64,000 nt of DNA from Photobacterium sp. DA100 (GTDB lineage Bacteria > Pseudomonadota > Gammaproteobacteria > Enterobacterales > Vibrionaceae). The notes beneath the pieces were generated by a model. The model was not told the origin of the DNA. It saw only the letters and a program-made list of their open reading frames with translations, and did not search any database. Shown in pieces: positions 36,012 through 47,846 of this stretch. The stretch covers positions 2,604,001 through 2,668,000 of the forward strand of contig NZ_CP119423.1 of assembly GCF_029223585.1 (NCBI RefSeq), written 5' to 3'. The translations under genes and the position numbers were made by a program. How positions within the stretch are numbered: position 1 is the stretch's first letter; each line of letters starts with the position of its first letter.

Positions 36012-36935
36012 TTACTTAGCAGCGTCAAGGCTCGCGGTGTCGTTAACCGCTGCGCCGCTGAGTGAACGGTTGATTCGTTTTGTTAGGCCAGTCAATACTT
36101 TACCAGGGCCAAACTCAAGCAGAGACTCGATGCCTTCTGCCGCCATACGCTCAACAGACTCGGTCCAGCGAACCGGGCTGTGCAACTGCTTAACCAGTGC
36201 GGTCTTGATCGCGGCAGGAGCGGTCTCGGTTGCCACGTCGGCATTGTTGATAACCGGTAGTACTGGTGCCGAGAAAGTGATGTTCTCAAGCGCTTCTGCT
36301 AGCTTGTCGGCTGCTGGCTGCATCAGTGCACAGTGCGAAGGTACAGAAACTGGCAGTGGCATTGCACGCTTGGCACCCGCTTCTTTACAAAGCACGTTAG
36401 CACGCTCAACCGCTTCTTTGTTACCGGCAATCACAACCTGGCCCGGTGAGTTGAAGTTGACCGGTGAACACACCTGGTCTTGCGCCGCTTCTGCACACGC
36501 CGTCGCAATCGCGTCGTTGTCCAAACCGATGATGGCTGACATCGCGCCCACACCCGCAGGCACTGCTTCTTGCATCAACTGACCGCGTAGCTCAACCAGC
36601 TTAACGGCATCTTTGAATTCGATAACACCCGCACAGACGAGTGCCGAATACTCACCTAGGCTGTGGCCGGCCAGTACTTCTGGCTGCGCACCACCCACTT
36701 CCTGCCACACACGCCAGATAGCCACTGAAGACGTCAGAAGCGCAGGCTGAGTGCGGTGAGTTTGATTCAGGTCTTCAGCTGGGCCGTTTTGTACCAGTGC
36801 CCACAGGTCATAACCCAATACTTCAGATGCCTCAGCAAAAGTTTGCTTAACCACATCGTACTGCTCGGCCAATTCAGCCAACATACCTACGGTTTGAGAA
36901 CCTTGACCCGGAAATACAATCGCGAACTTAGACAT
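36012..36935 (-). CDS. fabD: malonyl-CoA:ACP transacylase
   Basis: A 307-residue enzyme that loads malonate onto ACP. The active Ser is in GHSLGEYSAL, and FPGQGSQ marks the N-terminus. AAGGA lies eight bases before the ATG at 36,935; the longer frame to 37,061 would overlap fabH. Operon position is that of E. coli. Confidence 0.95.
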   Translation of the reverse strand: MSKFAIVFPGQGSQTVGMLAELAEQYDVVKQTFAEASEVLGYDLWALVQNGPAEDLNQTHRTQPALLTSSVAIWRVWQEVGGAQPEVLAGHSLGEYSALVCAGVIEFKDAVKLVELRGQLMQEAVPAGVGAMSAIIGLDNDAIATACAEAAQDQVCSPVNFNSPGQVVIAGNKEAVERANVLCKEAGAKRAMPLPVSVPSHCALMQPAADKLAEALENITFSAPVLPVINNADVATETAPAAIKTALVKQLHSPVRWTESVERMAAEGIESLLEFGPGKVLTGLTKRINRSLSGAAVNDTASLDAAK

Positions 36936-37033
36936 TCGAGAATCCTTATTCTGTGTAACTGAACACTCAGTTTTGCTAAATCGGGCGTGGTGGCACTCGG
37001 CCAACCCGCCCAAACTAAATATAAAGAAGGTGC

Positions 37034-37990
37034 TTAGAACTTCACCAACGCAGAGCCCCAAGTGAAACCACCACCGAAGGCTTCAAGCAGCAATGTCTGG
37101 CCACGCTGGATGCGACCATCACGCACCGCTTCGTCCAGCGCTGTCGGCACAGTGGCTGCCGAGGTATTACCGTGGCGATCAAGTGTTACAACGACTTGAT
37201 CCATCGACATCGACAATTTCTTTGCTGTCGCCTTGATAATACGCAGGTTCGCCTGGTGCGGTACCAGCCAGTCAAGCTCGGATTTGTCCATGTCATTGGC
37301 AGCCAGTGTGTCTTTCACCAAGTTGGACAGTTGGGTGACTGCCACCTTGAACACTTCGTTACCTGCCATATACAGCCACTTGTCGTCGCTGAAGTCCTGG
37401 CCGTGCTCCGGCACGCCTAGGCTCAGCAAACCACCAAAATGACCATCGGCATGGAGGTGGGTCGAGATGATACCCGGCTCTTCGCTGGCACCGACTACGA
37501 CAGCACCAGCACCATCACCAAACAGAATGATAGTCGAGCGATCGTTGGGATCGCAGCGGTGCGACAGCGCATCAGAGCCGATCACCAACACATTTTTCGC
37601 CATACCTGTTTTGATGTGCTGATCAGCAACACTCAAGGCGTAGACGAAGCCTGAACAGGCCGCGGCAATATCAAAGGCCGGACAGCCTTTAATATCCAGC
37701 ATTCCCTGGACTTGACAAGCAGCCGAAGGGAACGCGTGGCTCGCACTGGTAGTCGCTACGATGATCAGGTCAATGTCATCTCTTTCAATGCCTGCCATTT
37801 CAATGGCATTCAATGACGCCTGATACCCCATTACCGCGACAGTTTCGTCTTCGGCGGCAATGCGGCGCTCTCGAATACCGGTACGAGCTACAATCCACTC
37901 ATCGTTGGTTTCAACCATTTGTTCTAAGTCGGCATTAGAACGTACTTGCTCCGGCAGATAGCTGCCAGTACCTAAAATTTTGCTATACAT
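37034..37990 (-). CDS. fabH: beta-ketoacyl-ACP synthase III
   Basis: A 318-residue enzyme that starts fatty-acid synthesis from acetyl-CoA. The triad is seen in [10 protein letters not shown] (Cys), VPHQANLRI (His) and HGNTSAA (Asn). It begins 5 bp after the plsX stop. Confidence 0.95.
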   Translation of the reverse strand: MYSKILGTGSYLPEQVRSNADLEQMVETNDEWIVARTGIRERRIAAEDETVAVMGYQASLNAIEMAGIERDDIDLIIVATTSASHAFPSAACQVQGMLDIKGCPAFDIAAACSGFVYALSVADQHIKTGMAKNVLVIGSDALSHRCDPNDRSTIILFGDGAGAVVVGASEEPGIISTHLHADGHFGGLLSLGVPEHGQDFSDDKWLYMAGNEVFKVAVTQLSNLVKDTLAANDMDKSELDWLVPHQANLRIIKATAKKLSMSMDQVVVTLDRHGNTSAATVPTALDEAVRDGRIQRGQTLLLEAFGGGFTWGSALVKF

Positions 37991-37995
37991 GAAGA

Positions 37996-39021
37996 CTAAT
38001 AATGCCTCTCGAGTAAGACTTCTTCCAAACGGTCACTGATTTTTGTCGGTATTTGCCGTTTGACCTCGTGTACCGCTTCACCAATCGCATTAGTCAAAGC
38101 GGTTGTATCAGCACTTCCGTGGCTTTTCACCACAATACCGCGCAATCCTAACAGACTCGCGCCGTTATACTGGTCGGGGTTCAACTGTTTCAAGCTGTTA
38201 AACAGGTCACTAAACAGCCACCTAGCTATCAATTGCTTGAACGGATTACCGTAAATAGCACGTTTAATCGCGCCGATAAACAGGTTCGCCACCCCTTCAC
38301 TGGTTTTCAGGCTGACATTGCCAACGAAACCATCACAGACAATGACATCGGCCTTGCCGCTATATAGCTGATCACCTTCAAGGTAGCCGATGTAATTGAT
38401 ATCCGGGGAGTCGGCCAGCATTTCAGCACAGCGCTTGACGAGATCGTTACCTTTGATCTCCTCTTCGCCGATATTGAGCAGCGCAACCCGCGGTGAGGCC
38501 GCGTGACCTTGCTCAGCAAGCACCGAGCCCATCACCGCAAACTGGAACAAGGTATCGGCGTCGCAGGATACGTTAGCCCCTAAGTCTAGCAGCCAGGTCT
38601 TGGTCTCGTTGTGGGTCGGAATAGCAGACACCAGCGCGGGACGATCGACACCGGGCAATTGCTTGAGAATATAACGAGACAGTGCCATCAGAGCACCGGT
38701 ATTGCCTGCGCTGACGCACGCATCGGCAGAGCCTTCGGCAACCGCTTCCAGGGCGGCGCGCATCGATGAGCCCTGACTACGGCGCAACGCCTGAGAAGGC
38801 CGGGTATCGTTTGCTATTACGTGGTCGCAGTGAACAATGCGAAGACGAGGGTGATTCGTATGATTCAGGAGGGATAGTTGGGCAGTGATCGCACTTTGAT
38901 CACCAAATAAAATGACTTTGAGCTCTGGGAATTGCAACAGTGCCTGCACGGAGGCAGGCACTGTTACTTGAGGACCGAAATCCCCGCCCATTGCATCAAG
39001 TGCAACGGTTAGACCACTCAA
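37996..39021 (-). CDS. plsX: phosphate acyltransferase
   Basis: A 341-residue enzyme making acyl-phosphate from acyl-ACP for phospholipid synthesis. Typical start [14 protein letters not shown] and the [21 protein letters not shown] stretch. The start codon is TTG, with AAGG upstream; an ATG start would cut into the conserved MGGDFG motif. Confidence 0.93.
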   Translation of the reverse strand: MSGLTVALDAMGGDFGPQVTVPASVQALLQFPELKVILFGDQSAITAQLSLLNHTNHPRLRIVHCDHVIANDTRPSQALRRSQGSSMRAALEAVAEGSADACVSAGNTGALMALSRYILKQLPGVDRPALVSAIPTHNETKTWLLDLGANVSCDADTLFQFAVMGSVLAEQGHAASPRVALLNIGEEEIKGNDLVKRCAEMLADSPDINYIGYLEGDQLYSGKADVIVCDGFVGNVSLKTSEGVANLFIGAIKRAIYGNPFKQLIARWLFSDLFNSLKQLNPDQYNGASLLGLRGIVVKSHGSADTTALTNAIGEAVHEVKRQIPTKISDRLEEVLLERHY

Positions 39022-39030
39022 GGCTCAACC

Positions 39031-39201
39031 TTACTTGTTGATAACCTTACGGCCACGGTAGAAACCGTCAGCAGTTACGTGGTGACGTAGGTGAGTTTCA
39101 CCACTTGCAGAATCTACAGATACAGCTGCAGTTGTTAGTGCATCGTGAGAACGACGCATACCACGTGCTGAACGTGATTTTTTGCTCTTTTGTACGGCCA
39201 T
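39031..39201 (-). CDS. rpmF: ribosomal protein bL32
   Basis: A 56-residue basic protein: [20 protein letters not shown] at the N-terminus, ending RGRKVINK. It lies between yceD and plsX as in E. coli. It lacks the four-Cys zinc site found in some L32 proteins. The stop is only 10 bp before the plsX start, so it is cotranscribed. Confidence 0.97.
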   Translation of the reverse strand: MAVQKSKKSRSARGMRRSHDALTTAAVSVDSASGETHLRHHVTADGFYRGRKVINK

Positions 39202-39221
39202 TAACCCTACTCCTGTTAAAA

Positions 39222-39737
39222 TTACTTACTTAGATTTTTCAATACTGCAAACGGATTCGGACGCTCATCAGCAACGGGGATCTCACCAAAAGTCATGTTT
39301 CCACTGGCTTTGCAGTCAGCTTCATCATGCATAGCGACTTGCGGCAATTCCAAAATCAATTCGTCTTCGACGATTTGAATCAGATTGATCTCACCATTTT
39401 CGTCGACGTCAGCCGGCTCATAAGCTTCCGGTAAATCATCTGCTTTCTCTGGGTCGAGAAGCGGACTGTAACAGAACTCAACACGATATTCGTGCTTGAA
39501 TCCTTCCTGGCATCGCTGACAGGTCAGCATCACTTCGATGTCTGCGCTTCCGCGCATAAATGCGATACGACGCTGGTCCAGGTCAAATGATAAGGTGACG
39601 TTTGCATCACGTGTTACGCTCTGCGTTGACTCGGCCAATCGCTCAAGTAATTCGGCTTTGATGATGCCATCGTAGTCGAGTTTTTTCTGAGCTGCGCGAA
39701 CCGGGTCAACCGTAAGCGGCAATTTTACCTTTTGCAT
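39222..39737 (-). CDS. yceD: YceD (DUF177) family protein
   Basis: A 171-residue protein, related to the plant and bacterial DUF177 family linked to 23S rRNA maturation. The CQRCQEGF stretch and the acidic middle are family features. It heads the cluster, 20 bp before rpmF. Confidence 0.9.
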   Translation of the reverse strand: MQKVKLPLTVDPVRAAQKKLDYDGIIKAELLERLAESTQSVTRDANVTLSFDLDQRRIAFMRGSADIEVMLTCQRCQEGFKHEYRVEFCYSPLLDPEKADDLPEAYEPADVDENGEINLIQIVEDELILELPQVAMHDEADCKASGNMTFGEIPVADERPNPFAVLKNLSK

Positions 39738-40039
39738 AGGGCGCGAATATTAGCCTTCTAATCAGTTTGAGTCAAAGGAAATGTGCGCGAATTAACAGCA
39801 TTTAGCCAATTCGTATGCTCGATGCCAGATACAAGCACTCCAGCACTGCCACTTCCACCATTTTATCTGTTATCTGCCTATCCACCAATAACTTGTAAGA
39901 CAGCATGCATCAGCTCAAATAACACACAAAAACTGGTGAAAAGCCGACCATTAAGCCTGCTTCACCTTCCATTATAACGTAGCCATCGCAAAGCAAGATG
40001 CGTAGACTACCACAACCTAGCATTAACCCGGTAATAGTC
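39738..40039. other. 302-bp divergent region between yceD and yceF
   Basis: Holds promoters in both directions. I see no hairpin, operator or gene that I can support. Confidence 0.5.
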
Positions 40040-40621
40040 ATGCACCAACCTTTACTTTTGGCTTCGACCTCCCCTTTCCGCCAATCACTGCTCCAGAAAC
40101 TCGGCCTGCCTTTTACCACGGCCAAGCCCGATGCAGACGAAACACCGCAGCCAAATGAGCCAGCAGAACAACTTGTCACCCGTCTTGCCAAGGCCAAAGC
40201 GCTTGCTTGCGCTGACGAGCATGGCGATCACTTGATTATCGGCTCCGACCAGGTCTGTGTTATCGACGGGAAGATCATTGGCAAGCCGCATACTGCTGAA
40301 AATGCCTGCCGCCAACTGAAGGCCGCCAGTGGCCAAACCATTACCTTTTATACCGGGCTTTGCCTGCACAACGCCAAAACGGGTGAAAGCGAAGTGATTT
40401 GCGAACCTTTCCATGTTCACTTCCGCCAACTGACAGATGCCGAAATCCGCCATTATGTCGAGCGTGAGCAGCCCCTCAACTGCGCCGGCAGCTTTAAGAG
40501 CGAAGGTTTGGGGATCGCCCTGTTCGACAAACTCGAAGGCCGCGACCCCAACACCCTGGTCGGTCTTCCACTGATTGCCCTACGGGAAATGCTGGCTAAA
40601 CAAGGTGTCAGCGTTCTGTAG
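40040..40621 (+). CDS. yceF: Maf-type nucleotide pyrophosphatase (YceF)
   Basis: A 193-residue hydrolase of noncanonical nucleotides (m7GTP for YceF). [13 protein letters not shown] and [12 protein letters not shown] are family signatures. The start at 40,040 matches family length; a longer frame begins at 39,998. It lies between yceD and rluC as in E. coli. Confidence 0.9.
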   Translation: MHQPLLLASTSPFRQSLLQKLGLPFTTAKPDADETPQPNEPAEQLVTRLAKAKALACADEHGDHLIIGSDQVCVIDGKIIGKPHTAENACRQLKAASGQTITFYTGLCLHNAKTGESEVICEPFHVHFRQLTDAEIRHYVEREQPLNCAGSFKSEGLGIALFDKLEGRDPNTLVGLPLIALREMLAKQGVSVL

Positions 40622-40644
40622 TAGTATGTTTGCACGCCAGCAAT

Positions 40645-40673
40645 AAAAAACGGCAGTCGAAACTGCCGTTTTA
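40645..40673. terminator. bidirectional terminator
   Basis: AAAAAACGGCAGT-CGAA-ACTGCCGTTTT between yceF and rluC. Confidence 0.88.
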
Positions 40674-40741
40674 TCATTACCCGTGAGAGCCTTTGCTTCC
40701 TTGCCTGCGAGAGCACGGCTTCATTTATACTAATGAAGGTG

Positions 40742-41710
40742 CTACGCCTTACGGCGCAGTTTCTCCACAGCCTGCTGCAGCTTTTTCTCCATCGGCGCGC
40801 TGATATCCATTAGTTCATCACTGCCCGGATGAGTGAACTTGATGTTCGCTGCATGCAGAAACAGACGATCCAACCCAACCTTTTTGGTAAAGGCATCGAA
40901 GCGCGGATCGCCGTAACGGTCGTCCCAGGCAATCGGGTGGCCGGTATATTGGCAATGGACACGGATCTGGTGGGTACGGCCCGTGACCGGACTGGCCTGA
41001 ACCAAGGTCGCCTGGTCTAACCGCTCGAGCACCTTGAAACGGGTGTCAGAAGGCTTACCGTTAGGGTTAACCCGAACAATACTGTTGACCTCATTTTTAA
41101 GCAGTGGCGCAGTCACTTTCTTGCAGCTGGCCTTCCACTCCCCCATCACCAGGGCAAAGTAATACTTCTGTACCGTCTTGTTGCGGAACTGCTCCTGCAA
41201 CTTGCGCAGCGCCGAACGCTTTTTCGCCACCAGCAAAATACCGGAGGTATCACGGTCGATACGGTGGACCAACTCCAGGAAGCGTGCTTCCGGGCGCAAC
41301 GCCCGCAGCGCTTCGATTGCCCCGAACTTCAAGCCGCTGCCGCCATGGACTGCGGTACCGGACGGTTTGTTGAGGATCAGCATGTGGTCATCTTCATAGA
41401 TGATACACGCCTCAAGCTCGGCCACCTTATCCAGCTTGGTACTGATCGGTGCTTGGTCTTCTTTTTCCGGTACCTTTACCGGAGGAACCCGAACAAGATC
41501 ACCGTCCTGCAGTTTGTATTCTGGTTTTATACGTTTTTTGTTCACTCGCACTTCACCTTTGCGCAAAATGCGGTAAATCATACTTTTTGGTACATTTTTT
41601 AGCCGAGCTCGGAGGAAGTTATCGATCCGCTGGCCTGCAAAGTCATCAGATATTTCGATGAACTGCACTTTTGGTTTATCATCTTTCATGGGTTTCATTC
41701 TAACATGCAT
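40742..41710 (-). CDS. rluC: 23S rRNA pseudouridine synthase RluC
   Basis: A 322-residue enzyme making pseudouridines in 23S rRNA (955, 2504, 2580 in E. coli numbering). An S4 RNA-binding domain (about 20-85) precedes the catalytic domain, with Asp in HRIDRDTSGI. The start may be one of several Met within the first eight codons. Divergent from rne, as in E. coli. Confidence 0.93.
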   Translation of the reverse strand: MHVRMKPMKDDKPKVQFIEISDDFAGQRIDNFLRARLKNVPKSMIYRILRKGEVRVNKKRIKPEYKLQDGDLVRVPPVKVPEKEDQAPISTKLDKVAELEACIIYEDDHMLILNKPSGTAVHGGSGLKFGAIEALRALRPEARFLELVHRIDRDTSGILLVAKKRSALRKLQEQFRNKTVQKYYFALVMGEWKASCKKVTAPLLKNEVNSIVRVNPNGKPSDTRFKVLERLDQATLVQASPVTGRTHQIRVHCQYTGHPIAWDDRYGDPRFDAFTKKVGLDRLFLHAANIKFTHPGSDELMDISAPMEKKLQQAVEKLRRKA

Positions 41711-42127
41711 GCAAAGCAGATTGCCGCAAAAAAGTCACCCTGCTATGATTGGCGTGCAAGGGTAGGAAAATTTGCCTATTCTGCCAACAGGGTGAACAGA
41801 ATAACACCCAACTGATGACTATATATACCGCTCTGATGAAAAACGCAGCATGTGGCGTAAGACGTTTCATTCCTCGGAGTGTTTTTTTAGTGTCCTTAAG
41901 CGACGAATTTTTTATTGGTGTGACAGATACCGCCGTTACCATCGGTGAACCAGCTGTACATTTTCAGATCTAAACGTCTTGGTACAGTTGGATGATACGT
42001 GTTGCCACATAGCACCCCTGAATTCCAGCCGTGAGGTTGCATTTAAGATCAGACTTGGGGTCCGGCACCACCAGTAAAGACACGTTTCTAAGTGCACTAG
42101 CACATGAAAAAAAACGAGTACAATATA
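41711..42127. other. rluC/rne divergent region and likely long rne leader
   Basis: 417 bp without a gene that I support. In E. coli rne has a long 5' leader that RNase E itself cleaves to limit its own level; a leader of this size fits that, but I did not identify the stem-loops. Confidence 0.5.
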
Positions 42128-45100
42128 ATGAAAAGAATGTTGATTAACGCAACTCAGAAGGAAGAGTTGCGCGTCGCATTAGTTGATGGGCAGAAGCTGT
42201 TCGATCTAGATATCGAAAGCCCTGGCCACGAATCTAAAAAAGCAAATATCTACAAAGGACGCATCACACGTATCGAACCAAGTCTGGAAGCAGCGTTCGT
42301 TGACTATGGTGCAGAACGCCACGGTTTCCTCCCTCTTAAAGAAATCGCCCGCGATTACTTCCCAGCAGACTACTCTTACCAAGGCCGCCCTAACATTAAG
42401 GAAGTGCTGAAAGAAGGTCAGGAAGTGATTGTCCAGGTCGACAAAGAAGAGCGAGGCAACAAAGGCGCCGCCCTTACGACCTTTATCTCCCTGGCAGGTA
42501 GCTATCTGGTACTGATGCCTAACAACCCTCGTGCCGGCGGTATCTCTCGCCGTATCGAAGGCGAAGAGCGTACTCAGCTTAAAGCGGCACTTAGCACGCT
42601 TGAATTGCCTCAGGGCATGGGGCTGATCGTACGTACTGCTGGTGTTGGTAAGTCAGCTGAAGATCTTGAATACGATCTGAACTACCTACTGAACCACTGG
42701 GAGCGTGTTAAAGATGCTGCTGACTCGGCACCGGCGCCTTTCCTGATCCATCAGGAAAGCAACGTTATTGCCCGAGCTATCCGTGACTACCTACGCCGTG
42801 ATATCGGTGAAATTGTTATCGACAGCAAGAAAATCTTCGACCGCGCCCGTGATCATATCCAGCAGGTTCGTCCTGACTTCCTGTCTCGGGTAAAACTGTA
42901 TGAAAACAGCGAAACACCGCTGTTCAACCACTATCAGATCGAAAACCAGATCGAGTCCGCGTTCCAGCGCGAGGTTCGCCTGCCTTCTGGTGGCTCTATT
43001 GTTATCGACCCGACTGAAGCCCTGACTTCAATCGATATCAACTCTGCCCGTGCAACCAAGGGTGGCGATATCGAAGAAACCGCGCTTCAGACCAACCTGG
43101 AAGCGGCAGACGAAATTGCCCGTCAGCTTCGCCTACGCGACCTTGGTGGCCTGGTTGTTATCGACTTCATCGATATGACACCGGTTCGCCACCAGCGCGA
43201 AGTCGAGAACCGCCTGCGCGAAGCCGTCCGCATGGACCGTGCGCGTGTTCAGATCGGCCGTATTTCACGCTTTGGTCTATTGGAAATGTCTCGCCAGCGC
43301 CTGAGCCCGTCTCTTGCTGAAGCCAGCCACCATGTGTGTCCTCGCTGTAGCGGTACCGGCGTGATCCGTGACAGTGAATCGCTTTCGCTTTCAATCCTTC
43401 GTCTAATCGAAGAAGAGGCACTGAAAGACAACACCTCGCAGGTCCTGGCCATTGTGCCGGTGGCGATAGCGTCTTACCTGCTCAACGAGAAGCGACGCTC
43501 GGTCCAGTACATCGAGAAATCACACAATGTACGTGTGATCATCGTGCCAAACGCCGACATGGAAACGCCTCACTTTGAAGTGGTGCGTGTCCGCTCTGGT
43601 GACGAGCACGATACGCTGTCATACAACCTTCCAAGCACGTTGGAAGCATTGCGCGAAGCTGAATCTTCTGAGTCTGCCCCGCAAGAGCGTACGACTAAGA
43701 AACGTGAGGAGCCTGTACTGCAGGGCTTTACCGCTCCGGCGCAAACAACAGCCACGCCGAAAGCCAAGCCTCAGCCAGCTAAGAAAGCAGCAGCACCGGC
43801 GGCAGCATCCGATGCCAAGCCAGGCTTCTTTAGCCGCATCTTCACTGCCATTGCTAGCTTCTTCTCAGGTACTGAGCAGGAAGAGCAACCGAAAGAGAAG
43901 AAAGAGCCAAGCAAGCGCAATCGTCGCGACCGCAAGGACACCCGCCGCAGCCAAGACAACCGTCGCGGTGAGCGTCAGGAAGGCCGCCGTGGTGAGCGCC
44001 AGCAAGACAGCCGCCGAGGTAAAGACAATCGCCGTGGCCGTCAGGATCGCCAAGAGTCTGAAAGCAACAAGCAGCAGCAGGTAGCCGAACAGCGCGAGCA
44101 GCGCCAAGCTCGTCGTCGCAACGAAAAAGCGAAAGACAAGCCGGAGCAGAGCGCCGAGAAGCCAACCCAGCAGCGTAAGGACAAAGATCAGAAGCGTCAG
44201 CGCCGTGACCGTGATGATGCCCAGGCCCAGAAGCCTCGTCGCGACCGCGAGCAGGATCAGAAAGCCAAGGCTGACAAGCCGGTTGTTGAAGAACAGCGCC
44301 AGGAGCAGGAAAAAACGGCCAAAGTGAAACAGCGCCGCCAGCGTCGTGAAATGCGTAAGAAAGTACGTATTACCGATGATGTAGAGGTCGCTGCAGTAGA
44401 AGCAACCCAGCCAGCGGTAGCCGAGACACCTGTAGCCAAGTCTGAACTTCAAGAAATGGGTACTGCCATGGCTCAGGAAGCCAAAGCAGTTGCTGAATCG
44501 ACCGAAGAGAAGAACGGTGAGCAAGAAGGTCAGCGCCGTAACCGTCGCTCTCCTCGCCACCTGCGTGCCAGCGGCCAGCGCCGCCGTCGTATCCGTGACA
44601 CCCGCCCAGAGAAAGGCGATGACATGGAGAAGATGGTGACGGACGCTGTCGGCCACGCGGTTGAAGAAGTCACCGATACCCTGAACGATATCGAAAATGT
44701 GGTTTCTATCGTTGAAAAACGCAAGCCGGCAGTTCGCCTCAAGAGCGGTGTAGCTTCTCCTGAAATGGCGATGGGCAAAGTATGGCCTGCGGCAAGCAAA
44801 CCTGCAGTAGCAGCAATCGAAACAGCTGCAGAAGCCAAAGCACCAGTAGCTGAAGTTGCGGACAAAGCGGCTCCTGCACTGGGTGGCGTTGCTATGCCTG
44901 AGCTAGCCATGGGTAAAGCGTTCCCGCTGCGTGCTGAAACAGTTGCAGAGGAGCCTGTAGTTGAAACGCCAGCACCAGCAGTAGAAGCACCTGTTGCTGA
45001 AGAGCAGCCGGTTGAAGCCCCAGCTGTGGCCGAGGCGACGGTTGAAGAGACGGAAGCACCAGCGCAAGAAACGACTGCAGAGTCAGACGTTGCTGCTGCT

Positions 45101-45457
45101 ATCGCGGCGGCGCAAGCAGCAATGCTGGGTATGCACGCTCAACAGCCTGCAGAAGAGCCAGCGACGCAAGCCGAACAGGCTGACGTTGAGGTACCTTTGG
45201 AAGAGGTCGTTGAAGCTGAAGTTGCAGCGACGGTTACCAACGTTGAAGCTGCGCAGGTTTGTGCCACTTCTCCACGTGGGCAGCATGCTACCGCAGCCAT
45301 GGCAAAAGCACCTGCACCAGCAGAAACTGCAGAGCCAGCGGTGGTTGAAATTGCACCGCTGCGCGCCGCTCGCTTTGCTGCTCGCCAAGCCGGTAGCCAG
45401 ACGGCCACTAGCCACGCGACCTCGGGCGCTCAGTCTACGATGCCAAAAGCTGAGTAA
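42128..45457 (+). CDS. rne: ribonuclease E
   Basis: A 1109-residue endoribonuclease, the scaffold of the RNA degradosome. The N-terminal half (to about 510) holds the S1 and catalytic domains with [15 protein letters not shown] and the zinc-link CPRCSGTG. After an amphipathic segment ([15 protein letters not shown]) come Arg/Lys/Gln-rich RNA-binding stretches and a low-complexity Ala/Glu/Val/Pro tail. Within that tail the [11 protein letters not shown] and [11 protein letters not shown] motifs repeat. The start at 42,128 matches [10 protein letters not shown] of E. coli; the frame is open from 42,104. Confidence 0.96.
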   Translation: MKRMLINATQKEELRVALVDGQKLFDLDIESPGHESKKANIYKGRITRIEPSLEAAFVDYGAERHGFLPLKEIARDYFPADYSYQGRPNIKEVLKEGQEVIVQVDKEERGNKGAALTTFISLAGSYLVLMPNNPRAGGISRRIEGEERTQLKAALSTLELPQGMGLIVRTAGVGKSAEDLEYDLNYLLNHWERVKDAADSAPAPFLIHQESNVIARAIRDYLRRDIGEIVIDSKKIFDRARDHIQQVRPDFLSRVKLYENSETPLFNHYQIENQIESAFQREVRLPSGGSIVIDPTEALTSIDINSARATKGGDIEETALQTNLEAADEIARQLRLRDLGGLVVIDFIDMTPVRHQREVENRLREAVRMDRARVQIGRISRFGLLEMSRQRLSPSLAEASHHVCPRCSGTGVIRDSESLSLSILRLIEEEALKDNTSQVLAIVPVAIASYLLNEKRRSVQYIEKSHNVRVIIVPNADMETPHFEVVRVRSGDEHDTLSYNLPSTLEALREAESSESAPQERTTKKREEPVLQGFTAPAQTTATPKAKPQPAKKAAAPAAASDAKPGFFSRIFTAIASFFSGTEQEEQPKEKKEPSKRNRRDRKDTRRSQDNRRGERQEGRRGERQQDSRRGKDNRRGRQDRQESESNKQQQVAEQREQRQARRRNEKAKDKPEQSAEKPTQQRKDKDQKRQRRDRDDAQAQKPRRDREQDQKAKADKPVVEEQRQEQEKTAKVKQRRQRREMRKKVRITDDVEVAAVEATQPAVAETPVAKSELQEMGTAMAQEAKAVAESTEEKNGEQEGQRRNRRSPRHLRASGQRRRRIRDTRPEKGDDMEKMVTDAVGHAVEEVTDTLNDIENVVSIVEKRKPAVRLKSGVASPEMAMGKVWPAASKPAVAAIETAAEAKAPVAEVADKAAPALGGVAMPELAMGKAFPLRAETVAEEPVVETPAPAVEAPVAEEQPVEAPAVAEATVEETEAPAQETTAESDVAAAIAAAQAAMLGMHAQQPAEEPATQAEQADVEVPLEEVVEAEVAATVTNVEAAQVCATSPRGQHATAAMAKAPAPAETAEPAVVEIAPLRAARFAARQAGSQTATSHATSGAQSTMPKAE

Positions 45458-45476
45458 GCCAACGCCAGCAACCTGA

Positions 45477-45510
45477 TAAAAAGCCATGCATTTTTGCATG
45501 GCTTTTTTTT
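45477..45510 (+). terminator. rne terminator
   Basis: AAAAAGCCATGCA-TTTT-TGCATGGC and T8. Confidence 0.9.
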
Positions 45511-45736
45511 CACCCTATCTCCGCTTATCAAGCTCCCTCCCCTTGCAACTACCGCCACTTTTCACCAATAACATCACCAGCATCAAAGTTTCTTACATTA
45601 ACTAACAACCCCGTTGAATAATTCCGCTTGAAAGTTGAACTGAATCACAGATTTCTGTAGGATCCGCGACTTTGTAGCCGTCTTTGCGGCACGGCTACTT
45701 CAATCCACCACCAGAGTCAGATCAAAACCAATAAGC

Positions 45737-47293
45737 ATGTTTGAATTCCCACAATTTTCACGACAATCCGTCAAAAATGACGTTCTTTCAGGGCTAACTG
45801 TTGCCCTTGCCCTCGTACCTGAAGCGGTTGCTTTCGCCTTCGTTGCAGGTGTTGACCCGATGGTTGGCCTGTACGCTGCCTTTATCGTCGGCTTGGTGAC
45901 TGCCGTACTTGGGGGTCGTCCGGGAATGATCTCTGGTGCTACTGGTGCCATGGCTGTTGTTATGGTTAGCCTGGTCGCAGAACACGGTATTGAGTACCTT
46001 TTTGCCGCCATTATGCTTGCCGGTGTGCTGCAGATCCTCGCCGGCATATTCAAGCTCGGTAAATTCATCCGCATGGTACCGCACCCGGTAATGATAGGTT
46101 TCGTAAACGGCCTAGCTATCGTTATCTTCCTAGCCCAGTTAGGCCAGTTCAAGGTACCGGATGCTTCTGGCACCCTGCAGTGGATGCAAGGCTCACAGCT
46201 GTACATCATGCTTGGCCTAGTTGCCCTGACCATGTTCATCATCCACTTCCTACCGAAACTGACTAAAGCGGTGCCATCTTCTCTGGTTGCGATTATTACA
46301 GTCACGTTACTGGTTCACGGCCTTGGTTTGGATACCCGTACGGTGATTGATTTTGTCCGCTCTATGAGCGGCGATACCAACGCTACCCTAGCAGGCTCAC
46401 TGCCAACATTCGCGCTCCCTGAAGTTGGCTTTAACATGGAAACCCTGCGCATCATCCTGCCTTACTCCTTGATTCTGGCCGCTGTAGGCCTGATCGAGTC
46501 GCTGCTGACCCTGACCGTTATTGATGAGATGACCGGTACCCGCGGTCAAGGTAACCGCGAGTGTGTTGGCCAGGGTGTCGCGAACGTTACCTGTTCAGTC
46601 TTCGGTGCCATGGGTGGCTGTGCGATGATCGGCCAGTCAATGATTAACATCAATTCCGGTGGCCGCGGACGCCTATCCGGCATCACAGGTGCGGTAGGTC
46701 TATTGCTATTTATCCTGTTCGGCTCGTCACTGATTGAAATCATCCCTCTGGCAGCGCTGGTCGGGGTGATGTTCATGGTCGTTATCGGTACCTTTGAGTG
46801 GGCAAGCTTCAAAATGGCTCGCAAAGTACCAAAACACGATTTCTTCGCCATTATCTTGGTTACCGGTGTTACCGTTGCATTTGACTTGGCATTAGCTGTT
46901 ATCGTCGGTGTGATCTACTCTGCGCTGGTGTTTGCCTGGAAACACGCCAAACACATCTACGCTTCAAGCTATATTGATGACAACGGCTCGAAAGTGTACG
47001 CGCTGGACGGCCCGCTGTTCTTCGGCTCGGTGTCCAACTTCCTGGAGCTGTTTGATGCCAAGAACGACCCTGCCGATGTAATCATTGATTTTGCCAAGTC
47101 ACGCGTTGCTGATCACTCGGCAATTGAAGCGATCGATACTATTGCCGAGCGTTATGCTAACCAAGGCAAGACCCTACATATTCGCCACTTGAGCCCAGAG
47201 TGCCGCTCACTGCTGAAAAAAGCAGGCAACCTGGTCGAAGTGAACCTGATGGAAGACCCGACCTACAAGGTCGCTACCGATACCCTCGGCTAA
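45737..47293 (+). CDS. SulP-family anion transporter
   Basis: A 518-residue inner-membrane transporter with 12-14 helices and a C-terminal STAS domain (about 420-515, [13 protein letters not shown]). The SulP motif at the start ([22 protein letters not shown]) is clear. Family members carry sulfate, bicarbonate or dicarboxylates; the substrate here is unknown. It is a single gene with its own terminator. Confidence 0.9.
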   Translation: MFEFPQFSRQSVKNDVLSGLTVALALVPEAVAFAFVAGVDPMVGLYAAFIVGLVTAVLGGRPGMISGATGAMAVVMVSLVAEHGIEYLFAAIMLAGVLQILAGIFKLGKFIRMVPHPVMIGFVNGLAIVIFLAQLGQFKVPDASGTLQWMQGSQLYIMLGLVALTMFIIHFLPKLTKAVPSSLVAIITVTLLVHGLGLDTRTVIDFVRSMSGDTNATLAGSLPTFALPEVGFNMETLRIILPYSLILAAVGLIESLLTLTVIDEMTGTRGQGNRECVGQGVANVTCSVFGAMGGCAMIGQSMININSGGRGRLSGITGAVGLLLFILFGSSLIEIIPLAALVGVMFMVVIGTFEWASFKMARKVPKHDFFAIILVTGVTVAFDLALAVIVGVIYSALVFAWKHAKHIYASSYIDDNGSKVYALDGPLFFGSVSNFLELFDAKNDPADVIIDFAKSRVADHSAIEAIDTIAERYANQGKTLHIRHLSPECRSLLKKAGNLVEVNLMEDPTYKVATDTLG

Positions 47294-47312
47294 TCCATAC
47301 GGTTATACCAAT

Positions 47313-47345
47313 AAAAAACGCCCGCATTAAATGCGGGCGTTTTTA
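47313..47345. terminator. bidirectional terminator
   Basis: AAAAAACGCCCGCATT-AA-ATGCGGGCGTTTTT between the SulP gene and the convergent phosphatase gene. Confidence 0.9.
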
Positions 47346-47363
47346 TATATCGGTTTCAAGCCA

Positions 47364-47822
47364 CTATAGTCTATCGAGTAAACCCTCCGCCGCTTCCTCA
47401 ACCAGATCGAGCACATAATCGAAGCCGCGCTGGCCACCGTAATATGGGTCTGGAATTTCCGCGACATCCTGGCGGCCATACTCAAGGAACAGTGCTAGCT
47501 TGCGGTGAAGATGCGTCGGACAGACTCGCTTCAAGTCTCGCAGATTATCGTTATCAGCCGCCAGAATCAGGTCAAAGGCTTCGAAATCCCCATCGATGAT
47601 CTGTCGGGCACGCATTCCCTCAAAACTGTAGCCGCGCGCCTCGCCGGCTGCTCGGGCTCGGTGGTCCGGCATTTCACCTTGGTGAAAGCCGATAGTTCCG
47701 GCAGAATCGACCTCAACATCTAGCCCCCGCTCCGCCACCTTGGCCCGCAGAACCGCCTCCGCTGTCGGCGAACGGCAGATATTACCCATGCATACCACTA
47801 AAATCCGCTGTGTCATTGTCAC
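47364..47822 (-). CDS. low-molecular-weight protein-tyrosine phosphatase
   Basis: A 152-residue cytoplasmic phosphatase. The catalytic loop is VCMGNICRSP (Cys and Arg, C-X5-R) and the general acid Asp is in IPDPYY. Such enzymes often control exopolysaccharide tyrosine kinases, but no capsule locus is adjacent. The second Met (47,816) is an equally good start. Confidence 0.88.
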   Translation of the reverse strand: MTMTQRILVVCMGNICRSPTAEAVLRAKVAERGLDVEVDSAGTIGFHQGEMPDHRARAAGEARGYSFEGMRARQIIDGDFEAFDLILAADNDNLRDLKRVCPTHLHRKLALFLEYGRQDVAEIPDPYYGGQRGFDYVLDLVEEAAEGLLDRL

Positions 47823-47846
47823 TCCTTACTCACCGCCCTTCATCTT

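Noticed and set aside
43865..44656. 263-codon minus-strand frame with Leu/Phe-rich sequence
   Set aside because: It is the shadow of the Arg/Lys/Gln-rich RNase E tail; hydrophobic antisense of such repeats is expected.
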